Shown: positions 37,601 to 48,667 of the stretch, piece by piece
Position numbering within the stretch: the stretch's first letter is position 1
Layout of the letters: each line of letters opens with the position of its first letter
Source of the DNA: Moringa oleifera
Taxonomy: Eukaryota > Streptophyta > Magnoliopsida > Brassicales > Moringaceae
NCBI GenBank assembly: GCA_021397835.1
Contig: JAJFZO010000191.1
Span: 4,531,001 to 4,595,000, forward strand
DNA: 64,000 nt
Direction: 5' to 3'
Program-made: the position numbers and the translations under genes
Notes under the pieces: model-generated
Database searches by the model: none
Told to the model about the DNA's origin: nothing
What the model saw: the letters and a program-made list of their open reading frames with translations, nothing else

Positions 37601-38597
37601 ATATTAAGAAGCGTGTATGATTTAAATTTTATCTTTAGCATTTACCCTAACTTTTATGATATATAAGAGTTTGGTTTGTCATCATTTATCATTTGAATTG
37701 TTTGCATTGTTTTGACATAATTGATTTGGCTAATTTTTGTTGAAATTTTGGGCTATAGATTGACCCCAAAGTTTTGTACTCAATTATATAATTTCACATC
37801 TTAAGACTTGCGATTTCGCCAACTTTGATGGATTAATTCGCATGCCATGAATATAGAATTAGACTTTTCTTGACCAAATGCCAACTATGGTCCATGGATT
37901 ATCAAACATTGACCATAAATACAAAGGCAAGGGGCACTTGAACCAAACAGTGCCTACCTACTCGCCAACAAAAATCTACATAGAAGCTGTGGGTTTTTGA
38001 CTGCTGCCCTCTACCCATGGGGCCAGAAGGCATGAACCTTGAAAATCAGAGTCTTATTTTTTCTTCTTGTTTTCCCGTGTTTTCCAGGAAAGTTTCGGAG
38101 GTCCAAACAGTGTTTAGGCCCAACAGAGTGGATAAGTGGTCCAATGGGCTTTTACCCAAAACAACGATTGAGTGTTCTACATTACAAATATTATATTAGA
38201 ATTCACAGATTTATGCATCTCAACAACTTAAGAAATATTTTTGATTATTAGAGAAATTAGACAATAGAATTGTTTATCTATCTAAAGACTGCAAACGAGA
38301 AAAAATTACATTACATACACAAAAATAGCCAATGGAGTAGCCTCATTGTTCATTCCCTCCAAGTTATTTACATCATCCTGCAGCCCTTCAAAACAATTAA
38401 TCTCCCTCACGGAAACACCACAGCCAGGCCTCCCTTGTTTCTCCACCAGCAAGGTCTGGTTTCGGGTACTGAAAGCCTGGAGCTTTGATTCTGTGAGATC
38501 TATATGGACATTCATATTCTTCTGCTGCAATCCGGACGGCTTTGGCTTCATCCTTTCTGTTCTGTTTTTTGAATGTCCCATTTCTTATTTGTACAAT
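34680..38597. other. Spacer between tandem PHO1 copies
   Basis: Contains the promoter/5' leader of copy A on the left and the 3' UTR of copy B on the right. The middle (about 35150-37900) is very AT-rich with no gene. An AT microsatellite lies at 37454-37474. Small ORFs at 38017-38639 lie in the 3' region of copy B and look like chance. Confidence 0.55.
37454..37474. repeat. AT dinucleotide microsatellite
   Basis: Uninterrupted (AT)n of 21 bases in AT-rich spacer. Confidence 0.9.
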
Positions 38598-41500
38598 CTA
38601 GTCATCCTTGTCATCGTCTTCGTCGTAATTGAAAGGTAGAGGCACTGACTTGAATGCTCGGTACTTGCCAACATTGTTCAAGTGCTCATTCTCCAGCCTG
38701 TTCAATCAAACAGAACATTAAACAACCGAACTGAAGACTGTCCAACAGGACCTGTTCTATGTCATGCAACAGAAGAGTTCAGGCTGTAAGAATATTGGTT
38801 ACCTGAAGAAATTCCAGATCCCACGACGAATGATCTCGAGGCTGGCGACAATGGCGATCATGGTTTGTTTGTGCAAGAAAGAGAACTTGAAGTTCAACAC
38901 TGTCTGAAGCCATGCAAATCTCAGCAAAACATTCAAGCCCTGCCAGTCAATGTGTCATCGTTAGAGACTAATCCGAAACAAAAAAGAATGTCAGAAAGTC
39001 AATTGGATCTTTCTTGAATACAAATCTCTGCTCACCATGGCTATAAAGTACACTTTTTTGTGAGGGACAAGGAGTTTGTCTCTCAACCAACGGTTCTTGG
39101 AGTGACGGTTCAGGAGCCCCCAGTCATGAACAAAGTCCCAGTAGGTGCAAAATATTGCAGCAATGGCTGAGAAAATCCAAGCTAATACTCTCCATGCAAT
39201 ACCCTCGTCCAGACTGTAAGCTGTCCTCAAGCAAACAGCTACAATAGTCAAGAAGTACTTCAGGCCATTGCGTCCCTGGCCCAAATCTTTCTCTTCAACC
39301 ATGCGTCGCAGGCACTGAAAGGAAATGCAGAGAGGTTTAGTGAGTGCTGCTTAAACTTGCTCAGTTAATATCATCAATGGAAGAAAACAGATTAGTTTGG
39401 TACCTGAAGGAGACGAAACATGTAAGGAATGACAGCGACAATGAAGAAGAAAGTCTTGTATACGCTGCTGTTTTCGCAAATGTTCTTATCTCTGTGCTTG
39501 AAGTCTCCCCAACCGTAGTAGCAAATGTAAAACTCAAGGCTTCTAAAGGCTTGCACCTGGCTAGTCAATTGATCTCCGAGGTAGAAATCTGGTAATGTGA
39601 CCTGCAATAGAAGAAAATTTACAGGTAAACAAATCTGCCTGTATCTAATCTTATCTCTTCCCATCTTTCTTCAGGATAATTACCTTGTAAAGAGGAGCAG
39701 CAATGCAGTGAAACAAACATGTCAGGAAGAAGATTCGGCTAGAGCGATACAAGATGTTGAATGGCAAGAACATAATGATAACCAGGACCTGTGGAGAAAA
39801 CAGAAACAGGACAGTTAAGTTGACATTTTTGCTGTAAAATTCATGAAACCAGAAGTGGAGGTGAACTTGTTAGCGTACCAGAAGCAAGATCAGAGGAAGA
39901 AGTTCAGTGAATGCTTCGTAATCATTTGTTTTGGGGTCCATCTCCATGTCAAGATTCAAGAGCACACAACCCAGTGCGAGTACTCCAATACCAAAACCCA
40001 GAAGGAGAACTTGCCTGTAGCCTAATTCAGTTCCTGGCTTGAAACCAAATATGAAGGAATAATTCACACGGTACTTCCTCCAGTAGTATATATTGGCAGC
40101 ATACATGATCATGTGTAGAACAATGAGTCCGAACAAGCTGTAAAGTGGAAACATTGTATCCATGTACAGGATCTGCCCCTTGGTACCCATGATTTTCCTG
40201 GTCCTTATGATGAGAATAAGGGCTATAATAAGAGAAAATGTGCACCCGGCAAGAAACCCTGAAATTAAAATTTCTTATGAGCATTTTTCAACATAGAGAA
40301 CTAACCAGAAAGGGAACTTAATTGTACAAGAAGATGAAGCTCAATTGATCTTACCTGTAGAAAAGGTCGTTCTATGCCTTTCTCTCTTTGCTGTTGGTCT
40401 TAATATGCCCATGCCTTTACTGCGGTTTGAGTTTGAGAAATGCTTGATGAATGTAGCTTCAACCCTCTCCATAAGCTTGGCGACCTGTTCACATAGCAGA
40501 ACCTCATCAGAAAAGCAAAGAAACCGAGTAGAGTGGCTGCCAAGCGATGCACATTGAGATTTCTGCGCTCCGAATCTTGCACAAAATCAACAAAGAAAGC
40601 TCACCTCATCGGAGCTGCCGAGATGAGAGTTATCCACCATTTTCATGTAAGACTTTGATGCATTTCTTGAAGTTATCTGCACGAATGAATTGGATTGAAA
40701 CATGTTAGAGATCAAACTAAAAGAATAAACGAACCTAAATCAAGAAGAAGAAATTTAAGCCTTTTCACCTTATCATATTTCTTCATGATCTTGGAAAAAG
40801 CCAAGGTGTTTAAGAAGCTGTAACTTTTAAGAAGCCTAAGCTTCTGGTAGAACTCAACAAATGCACGCTTGAGTTGTTCTTCGACTTTCCTTAGATTTTC
40901 CCTGCTGAACTTCAGCTCTGTGTTCTGGGGAACCCTGAGGACGCCTTTGATGGTGGAGCGAGGAGTCTCAAGAGTGTTGTTTATTCTCACATGGTCAAGT
41001 ATTTCAAGAGGAGCTGGTCTTGGAATCTTGTTCCTGATTGGAATCTGTGCTCTAACTTCTTTCTTTGGGGGACTTTCATGGCTCTCCTTCTCGTCTTTAT
41101 CATCATCACCTGAGTCATCAGACTGCCCCTCCCGCACTGATTCACCACTCTCTTCAATTGCTTCCATATGACCCTTCCCTACAATCCGAATTAAACACAG
41201 ATTTAGTTCATCTTTCCTCTACAGAAATGGAAACAGACCCAGAATTCATTTAAACAGCTTTTAATATAGAGATATTTAGCAGAAAAAAGCTCACTTGATT
41301 TAGCCCCTGATGGAGTGGAAGCAGCCAGTGCAGCAGCAGAAGCTGCAACATCAGAAGCAAGACGAGTCATCTCCACTGACCTGTCCTGCCATGCCCATCC
41401 TTGCGGGTTCTCCACTTTAACCCTGAAAGCAATCAACGCATCCATTTGCTTGTTCAACTCCGCAGCTTCTTTCATCACCTCTTGCACTTTAGCCTTATAA

Positions 41501-41883
41501 AATTTGTCCACCTTGTTGAACTCATCGTCAAGCCTTCTGAAGTACACAAGCTCATACTCTCCTCCATCATCACCTGCCATAAGAAACGTCGTCCGGTAGT
41601 TTTGGGCGCCGTCCTGGTTCACAGAGTTCACCAGGATGGCTTGGCTTTCAATGTCCGGACTGGTCGGTGTAAGGGGACTGTGGGTTTTCTGTGTCAGACC
41701 ACTGAAAGCTCTGTACAGAGTCAGCTTCCGCTTCAGACCAGGTGGGTTGGCCGCCGGATGCGGCTTGTTCTGTCGCTTGAAACGCAGGATTTCCTTCAAA
41801 ATGGACTTCAGATTATTATAGTCCATGTACGCTTGCTGCCATTCCGGCACCATCTGCGACGCAAATTCTTTCCCGAACTTCAT
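38598..41883 (-). CDS. PHO1: PHO1-family SPX-EXS membrane protein, copy B
   Basis: Ten exons: 41883-41295, 41178-40769, 40676-40605, 40484-40355, 40258-39879, 39788-39684, 39601-39404, 39314-39036, 38939-38803 and 38697-38598. They give 799 residues, one more than copy A. The domain order is the same: SPX (about 1-335), membrane helices, EXS with [13 protein letters not shown] and [10 protein letters not shown], and an acidic tail. Three introns of copy A are absent: exon 41178-40769 fuses A exons 2+3, 40258-39879 fuses 6+7, and 39601-39404 fuses 9+10. The remaining intron positions and phases are identical. Both copies appear intact, so subfunctionalised phosphate-homeostasis paralogs are likely. 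Confidence 0.94.
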
Positions 41884-44763
41884 CTTTGTCCTCTGTGCAA
41901 CAACACAATGGAAGCAGCAGCGAGTAGCTTAGTATCTTCCCTCCTCTGAGTAACAAGAACCGAGAGGAGAATCCCTAATAAAATATGTAACGTTCTCTTC
42001 TGGGTTTCTCTCTGTCAATGAGCAGGAGGAGGAGAAAAAGGAAGATGAACTCAAGAACATCAAACAAGTGAACGGCGGATGCTCACTTGGATATTGCCAC
42101 TGAAAATGCAGAAAGACACAGTATATATAACATTGAGGTCTGGAGAAGAGAGGAAAGAAACTCCCATTTCTTTGAAAAGTCAGGTTAGACTTTTCAAGTT
42201 GGGCCTCCTGCGTGTATTCAACCATTGAATAATGGGATGGAACAGAGTCTGTCTGTTCCTGTTTTCTTTGTGTGGCTTTGATTAACTACAAGCAGTCACA
42301 GTTGACTAACCAAGTTTATCTGAATGAACCTTGACGCCTTCCCTGTCTGATATTTTTTTTGTTTCTCTTGAATCTTAGTTTCGTGCTCCTTTCCTGTCTG
42401 CAAAAAGCAGCCTCCCCTTCTTCAATTATGAGCTTTTTAAACTCATTAACACAGTTAACTATCTTCTAACCTTGGGTTGGTCAAACTTTATTATCATAAT
42501 CACTCCCTAAACTAATTGATAAGGATCTTCTGTTTATTTGAAATTCGTTGAATTTTCTTTATAAAACTCAAATTTCTGGCCTTTTTCACCATACCCCACA
42601 TCTCTCGAATTTAGTATTCACCCTAAAATTCATAAAAAAAAAACATATGTATCTCTTTTTTTATTTTAATATTAATCTAAATGTTAAATAATCAATTTAA
42701 ATCATAAACAGCGATTATGTCTTCTTTTTCCCCAAAAACTTTCAACTCACCATTGAGCTTCATCAACTCATGGAATCAAACAGAAAATCAACCCAATCAC
42801 CTTACTTTTTCCGAATGTGGCCTCGTCAGTATATGAATAAAATGCCGAAAAAATGAAAGCTGTGCATAACGTGTCAATTTTGTCAAGTGGGTCAAGTTAA
42901 ACAGTTGTTTTCACAGAGTATTTTTTTAGGGTTTGGTCATCCACTTGTGCCTATTAATTGGCAGGTCATAAAGGAGCCCCTTTTAACTAACAACCAGGTC
43001 GATCTGTGCTGAAGACGACACGGTTTCGCATCATAATGTATGCGCTGTTTGTCTTGCCTTGTTTACTGGGCTTTCCGTTTGGACAGCGGCACCTCACCTA
43101 ATCCCGTGACTATCTCAACACACAAAAAAAAAAAAAAAACTTAATTAATAAAAATAATAATAATATTACTATTTTATATTTACCACGTGTTAAAATATCT
43201 AAAAAAATTAATAGTTTAGATCAAAAAAATAACTTTGGTAGAAACTTGCATGAGTGGTAACACTTTTTTTTTAATTATTATTTTTATAAAATATTTGTAT
43301 CCGATTTCCTCTACAATTAAGAATACTTTCCAATTAAAATTATTTTCGACATGAATCCAATCGCTGACATAAAGTTTAACCCCTAATGTCCGAGTTTACA
43401 ATTTTCTTGCAGTTATTATGCATTGGCAATAGTAACTCCATGAGGGTAATTATGGTACTAATATTTACTCTTAGATTTTAAGATAAATATTAAAATTTTT
43501 AATTTTATTATGTTTATGATAATTTAATTTAATTTAAATGACGTTTATAAAAATTATTTAAATTAGAATTCCGTATAATCAATTTTTATTTAATTTAAAC
43601 TGTATCTTCAATTTATTTTGAAGTTGTTTGATTACGGACCTTTTGACTTGAATTTTTTTATAAATGAAAAAATATTTTCAAATTATTACCATAAAAACTA
43701 ATATAAAATATATATTTAAATTTTTATGTTATTAAAAATTTAAAAAATTTGTAAAATAACATATGACTAAAAAATTGTTTAAACTTAGAAAATAAATTCA
43801 AAATGAAAGATAAATTTATTTGAGTTACTTTCAAACATTTCAATTAACAAAATATTTAATTTTTTAATACCCATTAAATTCAAACTTTAGTTGGAATCAT
43901 ACTAAAATATTACATGGACCGTTAATTCATCTAATACAATAAAGTTAAAATGAAAAACGGATTTAAGGGATTTTTTTATTTTATCTTAAATTTTATTTTA
44001 TTTTTTTAATAACTAATGGGTCTATGTCTTGACATTAACAACAATATAAGTCAATTAATATCCTCCTACCCACATTTATTAGAATTTATTATTAAGACCA
44101 TGATGTGTCTGCCATGTAAACAGCTGTGAATTTTGATGGGCATCTATGTCATGTAATCATCAATCATGATATTTTCCCTAAAAAGAAAATTTCCAATTTG
44201 TTAATTTATTTTTCCAATTGTGAAGTTGAATGGGTCTCTGAATACAAGGTCGTTGTTTACATCGTTAATTGATTCAACTATCATAACTAAGACAGTTCTT
44301 AAATGAAGAATAAATTGCCTGGTTAGATTCAGGTGTTCAATGATCTTATACTTTTTCATCCATAACAGATAGTCATCTAGAAACTCTAAATGCGTAACAA
44401 AGACATAATTTTTGAATAATCGTGGAGATACCCAGTAATGGATGTGATTTATGGATTAGAAATATAATTTCTTTTTCAATTTTGACCAAGAAATGCCGAC
44501 TGCAGATTCATGCCTGCAATGAGCCGTGAGATCAGCAAAAGATAGGGCCAAAGCCCAAGCAATGTGTGGATTGTGAAGCCCAGTATGGAATCTGAAACAA
44601 GAGCAGATTGAATAGCAGGAAGAGAGAGGAGATTTGTTATCCAGAACATCTATCTGCAACTACAAGCTATGAATCGACAATCGTCACACTGCATCCGTGA
44701 TCTATCTCACTGCTGAAAAATAAAAACTTTGTTCTGAGATTGGACCCAGAAAGAAAGCAGACA
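41884..44763. promoter_or_regulatory. Divergent promoter interval between PHO1 copy B and LSMT
   Basis: 41884-42300 likely carries the 5' leader and promoter of copy B, and 44400-44763 those of LSMT. The middle is AT-rich with a poly-A run (about 43124-43139). No exon recognised. Confidence 0.5.
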
Positions 44764-47700
44764 ATGGCTGCAACCACACTCTTCTCTGTCCCATCATCTT
44801 CATATTCCACTTTCTTCTCCCCTTCAAATACTCTGAAACATCTTTCTTCCTTCTCCAGGAAACCACCCATAAACCTCACTAGCAGACCCATATCTCTCTC
44901 TGCAACTGCTCTCCAATCACCGAGCTCTGACTCACCAGTACCAGCAAACGTCCAGACCTTCTGGCAATGGCTCAGCGACCAGGGCGTTATCTCCGCTAAG
45001 ACTCCTGTGAGGCCTGGTATCTTCCCTGAGGGCCTCGGGCTGGTTGCCCAGCGAGATATTGCCCGAAACGAGGTCGTCTTGGAGGTGCCCAAGCGGTTCT
45101 GGATAAACCCAGACGCGGTTGCTGCTTCTGAGATTGGGAACGTCATCAGTGGATTGAAGCCTTGGGTGTCTGTCGCTCTGTTCTTGATCAGGGAGAAGTT
45201 GAGAGATGACTCCCCGTGGCGGGTTTATCTTGATATACTTCCCGAGTCTACTGATTCTACTATATTTTGGTGGGTTTAGCTTTCTTTGTTCTTTATTTTA
45301 GTGGTTGTTTGTGTGCTATCTATTCTGTGGGTGCGAGAATCTGGGGTCGATAAAGTCTTTTGGATGGTTCCAGTGCAGGTCAGAGGAGGAGTTAGCTGAG
45401 CTTCAGGGTTAGTGGTTTCACTTTATTTCCATTGCTTCTTGAAGAAACTTTTATCTTTTGAGATTACGTATTCGGGTGGGAGAGACATTGTTAAGTTGAA
45501 AAAAGTATGGTTAAGGAATTGAAAATGAAATAGTTCTAGACACGTTTGCTGCTAGTTATTGCTTTGGTCAACTTTTCTGCGAAGAGTTCACCGTGTAATT
45601 AGATGGAGTACCTTGATGCAAATGGAAGCTTAGTTCCATGGGCATTGCGGCAAAGAAGCTTAGATGATGAAAATAGAGGAAATGGCTTATATTGGTCTTT
45701 CTGTTGCTTGTTTCCTTGTCATTTATGCTCGGGCCTTTCACTGAACTGATGCAGGAACCCAACTATCGAGCACAACTTTGGGTGTGAAGGAATATGTTGA
45801 AAATGAATTCTTGAAAGTAGAAGAAGAGATTCTGCTATCTCACAAGCATCTATTTCCCTCCCCTATAACCTTGGATGACTTCTTCTGGGCATTTGGGATT
45901 CTCAGATCAAGGGCATTTTCCCGCCTTAGGGGACAAAATCTTGTTCTGGTTCCTCTTGTAGACTTGGTAAGCTATTTTTCTTTTTCTTTGCAGGTAAAGA
46001 AACTGAAATGCAGGAAAAGAAAGTGAAGTTCTCTTCTTACAGTATAGTATATAGAGAGACACAATACCTTTTACTGGCTTCCCTTGATATTACAACAAAG
46101 GGGTCCTCTGGACTTGCCTATTGCATAAGATTTCCAGTATCCCCATTTAGTCCATCCTTTGATGGTTTCTTGGGACTACCTTTAACTTCAAGGTTTAACA
46201 CTGACTTTGTGCAAACTTATTAACCAGATCAACCACAGCCCGACCATAACTAGGGAAGATTATGCATGGGAGATCAAAGGAGCAGGTCTTTTTTCTAGAG
46301 ATCTCCTATTTTCTTTGCGGGCTCCTGTTTCTGTCAAAGCTGGTGAGCAGGTGAATTTTCAGAACTCAGACATTTCTTCTTCTAGTAATTTACTTTTCAC
46401 AGATTCATTAATGTATCCTAGAAGCTCTAGAAGATTTTATGAGTCGGATTCCATATTTGACATGAGCATTAGCATTCAGGAACACACAATAGGATTTTAT
46501 CATCCAAAACTGAATTGCATAGGTACTAGCATGTAAATTATACCATATAGTTCTGTGTTGCTATTCTTGTTATGTTTTGTGCTTGAGATTCATATGTTCA
46601 AAGAGGTTCTCTCATTGCTTAATCTTCCTCATTAACACCAGAAATCCCCAAACTCAGATCTTGAGATATTTGGGGGTTGACCTTTAAGTCTTTTTAAATA
46701 CAGTCAAATATATTCATGCATGATGATCACCTTGGAGGGTTTTTCAACAGGTTTTGATCCAATATGATTTGAATAAAAGTAATGCTGAGTTGGCTCTGGA
46801 TTATGGATTCATCGAATCAGTGTCAGATCGCAATTCATATACCTTAACATTGGAGATATCAGAGTCAGATCCATTTTTTGGTGATAAGCTGGACATTGCT
46901 GAGTCAAATGGGTTGGGTGAGACTGCTTACTTTGACATCATTTTGGGCCATCCTCTTCCACCAGCAATGCTTCCGTACCTGCGGCTGGTGGCCCTTGGGG
47001 GCCCTGATGCTTTTCTATTGGAGTCCATTTTCAGAAACTCCATCTGGGGACACCTTGAGTTGCCTGTAAGCCGTGCCAATGAAGGATTGATATGCCAGGT
47101 CGTCCGAGATGCCTGCAAATCTGCACTTTCTGGTTACTCTACTAGCATCGAAGAGGTAAGCATTTAAATTTCTCTATATCACTGGAAGTTTATTTGTGGT
47201 TGATAAAATATGTCTCTTGTGCGCACCTGTAGAAACTTGTCCATGATGTTAGACACCCACAAGATTTCATGAGCATGACCATGACCTGATCGTGAGTGAT
47301 CTTTTCTGTGGCAATCTGATGAAAACCGAAGCTAAACAAATTAATTGGTGTAATCAACTTTCCTATTGGTTACTTGCTCATCATAACAACCACCAATTTC
47401 AGCAACTTTGGATAAGCTTCATAAATCTTGTCACATTCCATCTCTATCAATGGTCATAATATTTATAATCCTTATTCGGTCTGTGGACCACCTTATTTTT
47501 TTTCTCACTGTCATGACCATGTTCATTTTAGCAATTTCTTCATCAAAATACCTGCATGTTAGCTTTCATCTCATGCTTGTGGCACCTTTCACCTTTGCAA
47601 ATTTTTTTAAGTGAGCTACTCTATTCAAGTAGCCAGATCCTTAAATGATTAAAGATTGTTAATCACAGGATGAGAAGCTTTTAGAAGGTGGAATGCTCAA

Positions 47701-47884
47701 TTCAAGGTTTGGAATTGCTGTTGGAATACGAGCTGGAGAAAAGAGGGTGCTGCAACAGATTGATGAGATCTTCAAGGAGAGGGAATTGGAATTAGTTGAG
47801 TTGGAATATTACCAAGAAAGGAGGCTGAAGGACCTTGGTCTGGCTGGGGAGCAAGGTGAAATCATCTTCTGGGAGCCCAAGTAG
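44764..47884 (+). CDS. LSMT: Plastid SET-domain protein lysine methyltransferase (LSMT/RBCMT type)
   Basis: Six exons: 44764-45269, 45379-45407, 45755-45966, 46228-46350, 46751-47155 and 47669-47884, giving 496 residues. A Ser/Thr-rich chloroplast transit peptide covers about 1-55. The SET domain is split by the iSET insertion: GLGLVAQRDI near the start, FFWAFGILRSRAFSRL, the INHS motif (250-253) that contacts S-adenosylmethionine, and ELALDYGF (303-310) with the catalytic Tyr. The C-terminal Rubis-subs-bind helical domain ends with VELEYYQERRLKDLGL. The family trimethylates a lysine of chloroplast fructose-bisphosphate aldolase and, in some species, Lys14 of the Rubisco large subunit; which occurs here is not readable from sequence. 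The 29-nt second exon is unusually small but needed for frame and conserved WSEEEL. Confidence 0.95.
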
Positions 47885-48667
47885 GGTGTGCCAATGCCTT
47901 CAATGGGATATGAGCATATATACCAAGATCAGAAGCACCACCTAACATGGCCCCTTCTGTTCATCCATTTCCTGCATCAAAGTTTAATCAGAACTGGTAA
48001 AATGAGTTCCACTGGTGAATCCAGTTTTATGTGAAGCATTGATCTCCCCTGGAAAGCAAGTTGTATGTACTTTAGAGCTACACTATGATTGTGGAAATTG
48101 CAGCATAGTTTGCAAATAACATTTTCTCTATTACTATTCAAAAGAGAGAATTTATTACTCAAGAGACCATTTACTTTGTAGTCACTGCTGCTTCTATCCA
48201 GTGATCTCTCTTGATCTTTCAGTTCTGGAGCCCTTAAGAAAAATACAGAAACATCTATGAACCATTAGTTAGAAGGCTGTTCCAGGTAAACAAATGACTC
48301 TGATGCAGTGACTTAATGAACCCAAGCTGAGCAAACTTTAAAATCTTTATCACATTGAGAGCCATAGAACTATTCAAAAATTTGAAGAACTATAAATGCT
48401 ACAATGTGTGTTTTTAGCTGTTGAACTTGGTAATAGCACTTGACACAAATCAACAGCACAGAAAAAGAAACAAAAATTTATAAACAAAAATAATGTAGAA
48501 AAAGAATGAAGATTGAATCTTCTGAAGCCCCAATAAGAGCTCAAGATTCTTTCATGTCGTTTCTTACAGAACTCTTTGGTGTGAGTATACATGGCAACGT
48601 GATTTGTGCAACATCTGAACAAGGGAGTGGAATTCCATCTCAATTGAGGTTAGGTTGATCACTGCAG
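47885..48667. other. Spacer between convergent LSMT and O-fucosyltransferase-family genes
   Basis: Holds the two 3' UTRs; no additional coding sequence recognised. Confidence 0.6.

Noticed and set aside
41401..41949. 182-codon plus-strand ORF across exon 1 of PHO1 copy B
   Set aside because: Exact antisense shadow of a conserved SPX exon; the equivalent antisense ORF over copy A is only 111 codons and no separate family is visible.
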